5,406 nucleotides of DNA from Verrucomicrobiota bacterium (GTDB lineage: Bacteria; Verrucomicrobiota; Verrucomicrobiia; Chthoniobacterales; UBA10450). Position 1 is the stretch's first letter; the number at the start of each line of letters is the position of its first letter. Position numbers and translations under genes: made by a program. The DNA is taken from the NCBI GenBank assembly GCA_003219225.1, contig QHPZ01000188.1, forward strand, positions 5,676 to 11,081, in the 5' to 3' direction. The notes below the pieces were generated by a model. The model saw only the letters and a list, made by a program, of their open reading frames with translations. It did not search any database and had not been told where the DNA came from. Below, piece after piece: positions 1 through 5,406 of the stretch.

Positions 1-40
1 CCTATACAATCGTCTCCTGCACGCGCAACTGTGCGCCGAT

Positions 41-1084
41 TCAGGCATTCGCCGCGGCCACGTCAGCGACGAACTCGGCGATGGTTTTCTCGCTCGTGCA
101 CCATGAGCACATCAGTCGATAAACGTCGGGCTCGATGAAAGAATAAAAATCCCAGCCGCGCTCACGCAACGCCTGCGCGCAACGCTGGCTCAAACGCACA
201 AACACCGTATTGGCTTCCACCGGAAATATGATGTCGATCCTGGCCTCGGCCCGCAGCCGCTCTGCCAGGTGCGCGGCCATGTGGTTTGCATGTCGGGCGT
301 TGCGCAACCAAACGTCGCCCGTCAACAGCCCGATCCACGGCGCAGCGAGGAAGCGCATTTTCGACCCGAGCTGCCCAGCTTGCTTGAGCCGGTATTCAAA
401 ATCGCGCGCCAACTTCTTCTCAAAAAAAATGACCAGCTCGCCCGCGGCCAGGCCGTTTTTCGTCCCGCCAAAACAAAGAACGTCCACGCCGCTCTGCCAC
501 GTGATCAGTTTCGGCGCACACCCAAGCGCCGCGATTGCGTTCGCGAAGCGCGCCCCGTCCATGTGGAGAAAACAGGAGCGCTGATGAGCGAAGTCGGCGA
601 GCACCCGAATCTCGTCGGCTGTGTAAACGGTGCCAAGCTCGGTCGACTGAGTGAGGCTGAGCGCGCGCGGCTGTTGCGCGTGCAGCTCCGGCTGCTGATC
701 GAACAATTTGGCAGCGAGCTCCATGTCGATCTTCCCATCGGCGCCGCCGGCCAGAAGCAGCTTTGCGCCTTTGGTAAAAAATTCCGGCGCGCCGCATTCG
801 TCGGTCTGGAGATGCGCGTGCTGGTGGCAAATGACGGCGTGATGTGACTGACAAAGTTGGGCAAGCGCGAGCGCGTTTGCCGCCGTGCCGTTGAACACGA
901 GGTAGACCGCGCAATCCCTTTCGAAGAGCTCGCGCACGAGCTCGCCTACACGCCGCGTCCGGCGGTCGTCGCCGTAGGACGGCGCATTACCAGTATTCGC
1001 CTCCTCGAGCATCACGCGCGCTTCCGGGCAGATCGGAGCAGTGTTATCGCTCGCGAAATCGTCACGCCGCCGTCGCGTTTCCAT
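41..1084 (-). CDS. ltaE: Low-specificity L-threonine aldolase (PLP-dependent beta-eliminating lyase family)
   Basis: Cytoplasmic PLP enzyme, fold type I, expected to cleave L-threonine or L-allo-threonine to glycine and acetaldehyde. Seen in the 347-residue product: an N-terminal SDNTAPICPEAR segment followed by the NTGNAPSYGDDRRTRR stretch typical of the family; the phosphate-binding loop FNGTAAN (about residues 64-70); HLQTDECGAPE, whose His91 matches the PLP-stacking His of E. coli LtaE; HMDGAR, with Asp176 and Arg179; and FGGTKNG, with the Schiff-base Lys209. Arg323 in the C-terminal YRLMCSW segment sits where the substrate-carboxylate Arg is expected. Length is normal for the family. I chose the ATG at 1084 because homology starts just after it; a TTG at 1120 would add 12 unlike residues. 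No good Shine-Dalgarno is visible. It is transcribed away from the put gene. Exact substrate preference cannot be read from sequence, and ltaE is used as the family name. Confidence 0.9.
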   Translation of the reverse strand: METRRRRDDFASDNTAPICPEARVMLEEANTGNAPSYGDDRRTRRVGELVRELFERDCAVYLVFNGTAANALALAQLCQSHHAVICHQHAHLQTDECGAPEFFTKGAKLLLAGGADGKIDMELAAKLFDQQPELHAQQPRALSLTQSTELGTVYTADEIRVLADFAHQRSCFLHMDGARFANAIAALGCAPKLITWQSGVDVLCFGGTKNGLAAGELVIFFEKKLARDFEYRLKQAGQLGSKMRFLAAPWIGLLTGDVWLRNARHANHMAAHLAERLRAEARIDIIFPVEANTVFVRLSQRCAQALRERGWDFYSFIEPDVYRLMCSWCTSEKTIAEFVADVAAANA

Positions 1085-1142
1085 CCCGATCTTGCTAACC
1101 GACTTCAGCAACGACGGCAAACGCCGTGGCTAAAAAGAGAGA

Positions 1143-1187
1143 TTGCCTGACAGACCGAGCCCTGGGCCTCCGCCGCCTGCCAGGCAA
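1143..1187. repeat. Imperfect inverted repeat in put leader
   Basis: The arms TTGCCTGACAG (1143-1153) and CTGCCAGGCAA (1177-1187) are complementary at 10 of 11 positions around a 23-nt GC-rich loop. It could be a hairpin or an operator for a dimeric regulator of either flanking gene. There is no T-run beside it. An inverted repeat of this size can arise by chance in GC-rich DNA, so the function is unknown. Confidence 0.3.
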
Positions 1188-1271
1188 ATCACCTCTACGT
1201 GCTCCCGGCTTTTCCGCGTATCCGCGCAGCAGAAAGAACAAATGCAAAAGCTTTCATTCTCTGATTCGGAA

Positions 1272-1311
1272 CGACCACCTCAGGTGCGCGGGTGGTCGGG
1301 ACAACTTTTTT
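1272..1311 (+). terminator. Possible hairpin plus T-run (terminator or attenuator-like) upstream of put
   Basis: CGACCACC (1272-1279) and GGTGGTCG (1291-1298) form a perfect 8-bp stem with an 11-nt loop, followed after 7 nt by six T residues (1306-1311). This resembles a weak intrinsic terminator read on the plus strand, about 55 nt before the put start codon. With no gene ending upstream on this strand, an attenuator-like role in the put leader is the only obvious job. The gap between stem and T-run is longer than in a standard terminator, so confidence is low. Confidence 0.3.
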
Positions 1312-1364
1312 GCAGCCGGCCCAATCGGCTTTGCCGAGCCCATCCCCGCGCTCTATTGTCAGCC

Positions 1365-2105
1365 ATGGCCTCTTTTCAGACGGAAGTGGAAGGGCGCGGC
1401 CACCGGATTTTTGAGCTCATCGATCGGCATCCGCAGCCGCTCTTCACCAAGGCAGGGCTTTATCAGCGGGTGATGGAGCTCTCGATGCGCGATGAGGATT
1501 TCAAAGTGCAAATGTTTCGCTTTGTCGACGTGCTGCCGTCGTTGCACCGCTCGCGCGACATCGTTCAGCACCTCGATGAATACTTCGCCGAAATGCGTAA
1601 CGGCGCGCTGTTACGCACCGGTGTGCGCGTGGCGAAGATGGCGCCGTGGATCAGCGCGTTTGTGCTGCGCCGCAACGTCGCCGGCATGGCGCGTCAATTC
1701 ATTGCCGGGAAAAACCCGCAGGAAGTTACGAAGACCCTGCGCCGCCGTTATCAGGAGAAGATCGGGTTCACGGTCGATCTATTGGGCGAAGCCGTTGTGA
1801 GCGACAAGGAAGCCGACGTTTACGCCGCGCGCTGTCTCGAATTGCTCGAGCATCTGGCGCGCGAAACGCGCGACTGGCGCGACCCGCTCGGTGAGGGCGC
1901 GGAATTGTTTCCGGTCGTCAATCTCTCGGTGAAAATCTCCGCTCTTTCCCCGCAAGTGACGCCGCGCGACATGGCGCAGCTCGCGGAAAAACTGCGTCCG
2001 ATCTTGAATCGTGCCAAAGAACTCGGCGCAATCTCACGCTCAAGCTTTTCAAAACCGTGTTCACCGAACCGGAATTTCGCGACTGGCCGCATGCCGGAAT
2101 CGTGA
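1365..2105 (+). CDS. N-terminal fragment of proline dehydrogenase domain (truncated by frameshift)
   Basis: 246 residues from ATG 1365, of which the first 222 are genuine PRODH sequence and the last 24 are out-of-frame tail ending at TGA 2103-2105. Seen: a helical N-terminal region (about residues 1-125, including GHRIFELIDRHPQPLF and the basic WISAFVLRRNVAGMARQFIAG stretch); the first barrel strand GFTVDLLGEAVVSDKEAD (about 134-151); and NLSVKISALSPQ (186-197), whose Lys190 I place at the substrate-contacting Lys329 of E. coli PutA. The fragment stops before most of the FAD- and proline-binding barrel, so alone it should be inactive. The ATG was chosen because family-like sequence begins directly after it; there is no clear Shine-Dalgarno. 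Upstream in-frame extension to 1143 is unlikely. Confidence 0.75.
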   Translation: MASFQTEVEGRGHRIFELIDRHPQPLFTKAGLYQRVMELSMRDEDFKVQMFRFVDVLPSLHRSRDIVQHLDEYFAEMRNGALLRTGVRVAKMAPWISAFVLRRNVAGMARQFIAGKNPQEVTKTLRRRYQEKIGFTVDLLGEAVVSDKEADVYAARCLELLEHLARETRDWRDPLGEGAELFPVVNLSVKISALSPQVTPRDMAQLAEKLRPILNRAKELGAISRSSFSKPCSPNRNFATGRMPES

Positions 2106-4369
2106 TCCAGGCGTACTTGCGCGAGTCCGAAAAAGATCTTGTCGATCTTCTGGAGTGGGGACGCGCGCGCGGCACGCGCTTCGGCGTGCGCCTGGTGAAA
2201 GGTGCTTATTGGGACTACGAAACATTGCGCTCCGCGCGCAATGGCTGGCCCGTTCCCGTGTTCCAGCAAAAACCGGAGAGCGACGCCAATTTCGAAAAAC
2301 TCAGTCGGATCCTGCTGGAAAATCACTCGATCGTCACGCCGGCGTTCGGCTCGCACAATGTGCGCAGCATTGCCGCCGCGCAGGCAATCGCGCACGAGCT
2401 TGAAGTCCCGCCGAGCCGGTTTGAGTTCCAGTTGCTTTACGGCATGGCCGGGCCGATCAAACGCGCGCTGGTCGAAATGGGCTATCGCGTTCGCGAATAT
2501 TGTCCGGTGGGCGAGCTGCTCAGTGGAATGTCCTACCTCGTTCGCCGCTTGCTCGAGAACACGTCAAACGAAGGATTTCTGCGCGCCAAATTCGCTGAGA
2601 ATGTTTCAGAGAAGGAATTGTTGCGCGCTCCAACTGAAGTTTTGCGGCAGAGTCGAAACGGACCGCCGCACTCAACCGTCACCACTACCATGACCACAGC
2701 CACTGCCACAGAAGATCGACAAGCAACTCGCGAGATTTCACTCGAGACGCCACCGGGCGAGACCTACGAAAACGCGCCGCTCACCAACTTCGCTTATCCG
2801 GAGAACCACGAGAAAATGCGCGCTGCCTTGCGCGAAGTGCGGGAACGCTTCGGCCGCGAATATCCGCTCGTCATCAATGGCGAAAAAGTTTTCACCGGCA
2901 AAACAATCCCGTCGCTGAATCCGAGCGCGCCCGATCAGGTTGTCGGCAACGTTGCCGAAGCTGGAATCGAAGAAGCCGAGCGCGCCGTCAAAGCTGCGCG
3001 TGAAGCGTTCGAAAAATGGAGGTGGACAGGGTTTGAGGAACGCTGCCAGCTTCTGGAACGCGCGGCCGATATCATGGAGCGACGGCGATTCGAGCTCTCC
3101 GCGCTCGAGGTTTACGAAGTCGGCAAACCTTGGACCGAAGCCGATGGCGACATCCGCGAGGCGATCGATTTTTGCCTCTATTACGCGCAGCAAATGCGCC
3201 TCATCGGTCGGCCACGCCTGACCCAGCGCGTGCCGGGCGAGGAAAGCTTTTATCACTACTGGCCCCGCGGCGTAGCCTTCGTCATCGCGCCGTGGAATTT
3301 TCCGCTCGCGATCCTCGGCGGCATGACCGCCGCCGCGCTCGTCACCGGCAACGCTGTGATCATAAAACCGGCCGAGACCTCGGCCGTGATCGGCGCAATG
3401 CTGATGGAAATTCTCGAAGAAGCAGGCGTGCCGCCCGGCGTGCTCAATTATCTCCCCGGCAAGGGTTCACTCATGGGCGCGCATCTTGTCGATCATAAAG
3501 ATGTCGATCTTATCGCGTTCACCGGTTCGCGCGAAGTCGGTCTCCGGATTTATGAAAGCGCCGGGATTACGCGGCCGGGACAACGTCAGTTGAAACATGT
3601 CATCTGCGAGATGGGCGGCAAAAACGCGGTCATCATCGATGCGGACGCCGATCTCGATGAAGCGATCGTCGATTGCACCTACTCCGCCTTCGGTTATCAG
3701 GGGCAAAAATGTTCCGCGCTCTCGCGGCTGATCTTGCTCGAAGAAAATTACGATCGCGTGATGGAACGCCTGCTCGCCGCTGCGGCCAGTGTGCGCGTTG
3801 GCAATCCGGAAGATCCCGGCGTCGTCGTGGGTCCGGTCATCGATAAAAATGCCTACCAGCGCATTCTCGAGTACATCGAGATCGGCAAATCGGAGGCGAA
3901 GCTCGCCTATCAGCGTGCCGAGGTCCCGCCACACGACTACTTCATTCCGCCGACGATTTTCAGCGACGTCAAACCGCACATGCGCATCGCGCGCGAAGAA
4001 ATTTTCGGGCCGGTCGTGAGCGTGATCAAAGTGCGCGACCTCGACGAAGCGATCGATGTCGCCAACGGCACCGATTACGCGCTGACCGCCGGATTTTTCT
4101 CACGCAGCCCGGCCAATATCGAATACGCCAGGGCGCGCATCGAGGCCGGCAACGTTTACATCAATCGCGGTTGCACCGGCGCGATCGTCGGCCGCCATCC
4201 TTTCGGCGGATTCAAAATGAGCGGCGGCGGCACCAAAGCCGGCGGCCACGATTATCTCCTGCACTTTTTGCTGCCGCGCGTCGTGACGGAGAATGTCACG
4301 CGTCACGGTTTCGCCCCCGAAGACACGCCGCTCTACCGCGACGAATTTTTGCCGAATAGATCGCGCTGA
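2057..4369 (+). CDS. C-terminal PRODH barrel plus complete P5C (L-glutamate-gamma-semialdehyde) dehydrogenase domain
   Basis: 770 residues from GTG 2057, although in-frame homology begins at about 2030. Residues 1-180 are the rest of the PRODH barrel: PEFRDWPHAGIVIQAYLRES, VRLVKGAYWDYE, PAFGSHNVRS, FQLLYGM, then YCPVG and SYLVRRLLENTSNE. The latter hold Tyr148, Tyr160, Arg163 and Arg164, matching Tyr540, Tyr552, Arg555 and Arg556 of E. coli PutA. A Thr-rich linker follows (about 204-220). Residues about 240-750 are a class-1 P5C dehydrogenase that converts glutamate semialdehyde to glutamate with NAD+: APWNFP with Asn414, FTGSREVG (488-495), CEMGGKN with Glu518, GYQGQKCSA with catalytic Cys552 (codon at 3710), EEIFGPVVSV, and the RHPFGGFKMSGGGTKAGG signature near the end. 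All ALDH catalytic residues are present. The GTG start has no Shine-Dalgarno and lies inside a barrel strand, so it is unlikely to be a true start. ATG 2690 in the linker would give a stand-alone 559-residue ALDH. Confidence 0.85.
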   Translation: MFTEPEFRDWPHAGIVIQAYLRESEKDLVDLLEWGRARGTRFGVRLVKGAYWDYETLRSARNGWPVPVFQQKPESDANFEKLSRILLENHSIVTPAFGSHNVRSIAAAQAIAHELEVPPSRFEFQLLYGMAGPIKRALVEMGYRVREYCPVGELLSGMSYLVRRLLENTSNEGFLRAKFAENVSEKELLRAPTEVLRQSRNGPPHSTVTTTMTTATATEDRQATREISLETPPGETYENAPLTNFAYPENHEKMRAALREVRERFGREYPLVINGEKVFTGKTIPSLNPSAPDQVVGNVAEAGIEEAERAVKAAREAFEKWRWTGFEERCQLLERAADIMERRRFELSALEVYEVGKPWTEADGDIREAIDFCLYYAQQMRLIGRPRLTQRVPGEESFYHYWPRGVAFVIAPWNFPLAILGGMTAAALVTGNAVIIKPAETSAVIGAMLMEILEEAGVPPGVLNYLPGKGSLMGAHLVDHKDVDLIAFTGSREVGLRIYESAGITRPGQRQLKHVICEMGGKNAVIIDADADLDEAIVDCTYSAFGYQGQKCSALSRLILLEENYDRVMERLLAAAASVRVGNPEDPGVVVGPVIDKNAYQRILEYIEIGKSEAKLAYQRAEVPPHDYFIPPTIFSDVKPHMRIAREEIFGPVVSVIKVRDLDEAIDVANGTDYALTAGFFSRSPANIEYARARIEAGNVYINRGCTGAIVGRHPFGGFKMSGGGTKAGGHDYLLHFLLPRVVTENVTRHGFAPEDTPLYRDEFLPNRSR

Positions 4370-4469
4370 CGTGCGCAGCCTGGTGGGGCGACGCTCTGCG
4401 GAGCCGTCGAATTGGCTTGCTTCGTCGGCTCGACAGAGTCTCGCCCCACCGAGAAAGTCGCATTCGGCC
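4370..4469. other. Convergent intergenic spacer between put and hpt
   Basis: This 100-bp gap separates the TGA of the put gene (4367-4369) from the TAA of the HPRT gene (4470-4472). It holds no gene. Short open frames crossing it on both strands are simply the two arms of the palindrome translated. Confidence 0.8.
4382..4450. repeat. Long imperfect palindrome, REP/MITE-like, possible bidirectional terminator
   Basis: Arms 4382-4411 and 4421-4450 (30 nt each) are complementary at 25 positions around a 9-nt loop (4412-4420). The outer 10 bp (GGTGGGGCGA / TCGCCCCACC) are perfect; mismatches fall at arm positions 11, 12, 18, 19 and 25, and position 12 could be a G-U pair in RNA. The size, GGTGGGG/CCCCACC ends and position between convergent genes resemble dispersed REP-type palindromes. 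There is no T-run on either side, so if it ends transcription it is not a classic intrinsic terminator. Only one copy lies in this window, so dispersal is inferred, not seen. Confidence 0.7.
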
Positions 4470-5024
4470 TTAGCTCGCGCTCGGCGGATGTGTTTGCGCG
4501 ATCAATTCTTTCCGCAGCACGCCGATGCAGGGCAGGTTGCGATAGCGCTCCATGAAATCGAGTCCGTAGCCGACCACAAACTCGTCCTCGATTTCGAAGC
4601 CAACGTAATCCGCATCGACCGCTGATGGGCGTTCCTTTTTCTTTTTTAGCAACACACAACTGCGGATGCTGCGCGGCCCGGCAAGTTGCAATTTGTCGCG
4701 CACCGCCGCGAGCGTCTGACCGCTGTCGAGAATATCGTCGAGAATCAAAATGTGACGCCCGGCCACGTCGGGCGCGACCTGTCTAAAAATAATTTCGCCC
4801 GGCTCGGTTCTGCCGTGATAACTCGCCACGCTCAGGCAATCGAGCTTGAGCGGCAAAGGAATCCGCCGGAGCAGATCGGCCATAAACATGAGGCTGCCGT
4901 TCATCACCGCGATGACCGTCAGTTCGCGATCGCGGTAATCATTCGAGATTTGCGCCGCGATCTCATCCAGCCGCCGCTGAATCGCCGGTTCATCAAACAA
5001 CACCCGCTCCAGATCGCCTTGCAT
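4470..5024 (-). CDS. hpt: Hypoxanthine (guanine) phosphoribosyltransferase
   Basis: Cytoplasmic purine-salvage enzyme transferring phosphoribose from PRPP to hypoxanthine and/or guanine, giving IMP/GMP. The 184-residue product is normal in length. Seen: VMNGSLMFMADLLRRI (about 40-55), the loop-I region; SVASYHG (65-71), the start of the flexible loop II; LILDDILDSGQTL (93-105), the PRPP-binding motif, with Asp100 at the catalytic-base position; LLKKKKER (125-132), where Lys127 matches the purine-contacting Lys165 of human HPRT; and VGFEIEDEFVVGYGLDFMERYRNLP (141-165), with Phe149, Asp156 and Arg162 matching human Phe186, Asp193 and Arg199. Loop I reads NGS rather than the Lys-Gly of human HPRT, a variant I believe is common in bacteria. 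The ATG at 5024 is preferred over an in-frame TTG at 5030; a TAG lies just upstream at 5031-5033. No Shine-Dalgarno is visible. Guanine versus hypoxanthine preference cannot be told. Confidence 0.93.
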   Translation of the reverse strand: MQGDLERVLFDEPAIQRRLDEIAAQISNDYRDRELTVIAVMNGSLMFMADLLRRIPLPLKLDCLSVASYHGRTEPGEIIFRQVAPDVAGRHILILDDILDSGQTLAAVRDKLQLAGPRSIRSCVLLKKKKERPSAVDADYVGFEIEDEFVVGYGLDFMERYRNLPCIGVLRKELIAQTHPPSAS

Positions 5025-5103
5025 CGGCAACTAATTAGGCCACTGCTCGTTTGAAACATCAACACGCGACTGCCGAAGATCGCGGTGTTATTTTTGGAAG
5101 CAT
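5025..5103. promoter_or_regulatory. Divergent spacer hpt / yjbQ, must carry both promoters
   Basis: This 79-bp gap lies between the start codons of two divergent genes, so promoters for both are expected here or inside the genes. The left half is locally AT-rich (TAATTA at 5032-5037) and there is a T-run at 5091-5095. A GGAAG at 5096-5100 is a possible Shine-Dalgarno for the rightward gene, although only 3 nt from its ATG. I see no clear consensus promoter. Confidence 0.4.
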
Positions 5104-5406
5104 ATGCGCGTTCATCACGATCAATTCGAGATTCGGACGAACGGCAAAGGCACCTACGAGATTACTGACGAAATTCAGCGCAAGATCGACAAGTGCGGCG
5201 TGCGCAACGGGACGGTCACCGCGTTTGTGCAGCATACGAGTTGTAGTCTGATCGTGATGGAGAACGCCGATCCTACTGCGCGCGAGGATCTACATCAGTT
5301 TTTCGAGCATCTCGTACCTGAGGACACCGATTATTTCGTGCACACGAGCGAGGGCGGCGACGATAGCACGTCGCACATTCGCATGGTGCTGACGCGCACC
5401 AGCGAG
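5104..5406 (+). CDS. yjbQ: YjbQ/UPF0047 family protein, 3' end outside the window
   Basis: 101 in-frame codons from ATG 5104 to the right edge, with no stop. Family members are usually about 130-140 residues, so some 30-40 residues are missing beyond the window. Seen: an N-terminal strand segment, EITDEIQRKIDKCGVRNGTV (19-38), FVQHTSCSLIVMENADP (41-57) with His44, Glu53, Asn54 and Asp56, then HTSEGGDDSTSHIR (80-93) with His80 and His91. These His/Asn/Asp positions are the conserved, probably metal- or ligand-binding set of the family. Members are often annotated 'secondary thiamine-phosphate synthase' because E. coli YjbQ shows weak activity of that kind, but the true physiological role is unsettled. 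The in-frame codons upstream (back to at least 5041) offer no other ATG or GTG, and GGAAG precedes this ATG by 3 nt. Confidence 0.85.
   Translation, partial: MRVHHDQFEIRTNGKGTYEITDEIQRKIDKCGVRNGTVTAFVQHTSCSLIVMENADPTAREDLHQFFEHLVPEDTDYFVHTSEGGDDSTSHIRMVLTRTSE

Larger units (their letters stand above)
1085..1364. other. Divergent intergenic region between threonine aldolase and the put gene
   Basis: No credible gene lies here. The put reading frame stays open back to about 1143, but the extra 74 residues are Pro/Arg-rich, have no PRODH-like character and would overlap hairpin-forming DNA. The promoters of both flanking genes should be in this stretch, yet I could not find a convincing -35/-10 pair on either strand. 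It contains two inverted repeats, listed separately. Confidence 0.6.
1365..4369 (+). pseudogene. putA: Frameshifted PutA-like proline dehydrogenase / L-glutamate-gamma-semialdehyde dehydrogenase
   Basis: This is one ancestral gene for the two-step oxidation of proline to glutamate: an FAD-dependent PRODH barrel followed by an NAD-dependent P5C dehydrogenase. The first part (1365-2030) and the second (about 2030-4369) are in different frames. PRODH homology runs to ELGA at 2019-2030 and resumes in the other frame at NLTLKLF (2030-2050). Family members carry about 12 residues between these points (the strand with a NxDxE-type motif), and they are absent here. The lesion is therefore a deletion of 3n+1 bases, about 37, not a programmed frameshift. 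The read-through protein would be about 1000 residues, normal for this bifunctional class, which lacks the N-terminal DNA-binding domain of E. coli PutA. It may be a real pseudogene, a strain variant or an assembly error. The two open pieces are listed separately. Confidence 0.8.

Noticed and set aside
23..36. Small 5-bp hairpin (GCGCA / TGCGC) just after the aldolase stop codon
   Set aside because: The stem is too short and has no T-run on the minus strand; chance occurrence is likely in GC-rich DNA.
269..847. 192-residue plus-strand open frame opposite the threonine aldolase
   Set aside because: It is antisense to a complete, motif-rich aldolase gene, and its own translation shows no family features.
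1143..1364. 74-residue N-terminal extension of the put gene from an upstream ATG at 1143
   Set aside because: The residues are Pro/Arg/Ser-rich, resemble nothing in PRODH and overlap two inverted repeats; family-like sequence begins right after ATG 1365.
2019..2060. Programmed ribosomal frameshift joining the two put frames
   Set aside because: Conserved residues are missing at the junction, so no slip could restore the normal protein, and there is no slippery heptamer with a following structure at the break.
2738..3979. Two long antisense open frames (2738-3256 and 3467-3979) opposite the aldehyde dehydrogenase
   Set aside because: They lie fully inside a clearly conserved coding domain on the other strand, and their translations have no recognisable domain; high G+C makes such shadows common.
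4293..4659. Short open frames on both strands across the put/hpt spacer
   Set aside because: They are made of put and hpt sequence read out of frame plus the translated palindrome.
5032..5062. Promoter-like pair for hpt on the minus strand (TTGATG at 5062-5057, TAATTA at 5037-5032)
   Set aside because: The spacer is 19 nt and the -10 match is poor; transcription would start almost at the ATG. A leaderless transcript is possible but not supported enough to annotate.

Overview
The window is an ordinary housekeeping and catabolic segment of a GC-rich bacterial chromosome, with no phage, plasmid or defence genes. Gene content, weak or absent Shine-Dalgarno motifs and a G+C-rich dispersed-type palindrome between genes fit a soil-type member of Verrucomicrobia (Chthoniobacterales/'Udaeobacter'-like). 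That assignment is an inference from protein flavour and repeat style and is only moderately supported. 

Layout, left to right. (1) 41-1084, minus strand: a low-specificity L-threonine aldolase, complete, with all recognisable PLP residues. (2) 1085-1364: a divergent intergenic region with two imperfect hairpins, one followed by a T-run. (3) 1365-4369, plus strand: a PutA-like bifunctional proline dehydrogenase / L-glutamate-gamma-semialdehyde dehydrogenase. It is broken into two reading frames near 2030. The break is not a simple one-base slip: about a dozen conserved residues are missing at the junction, so roughly 37 bases (3n+1) have been lost. (4) 4370-4469: a short spacer almost filled by a 69-nt imperfect palindrome, lying between two convergent genes. 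(5) 4470-5024, minus strand: a complete hypoxanthine phosphoribosyltransferase. (6) 5025-5103: a 79-bp divergent spacer. (7) 5104 to the right edge, plus strand: the N-terminal part of a YjbQ/UPF0047 family protein, cut by the window end.

The genes alternate in strand (-,+,-,+), so there is no operon here and each gene is probably transcribed alone. Functionally, the aldolase splits threonine to glycine and acetaldehyde, the PutA-like enzyme would oxidise proline to glutamate, and HPRT salvages purine bases. Together they look like amino-acid and base scavenging. The most notable observation is the lesion in the proline dehydrogenase domain, which removes a substrate/flavin-pocket strand while leaving the aldehyde dehydrogenase half intact. 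I found no convincing previously undescribed system.
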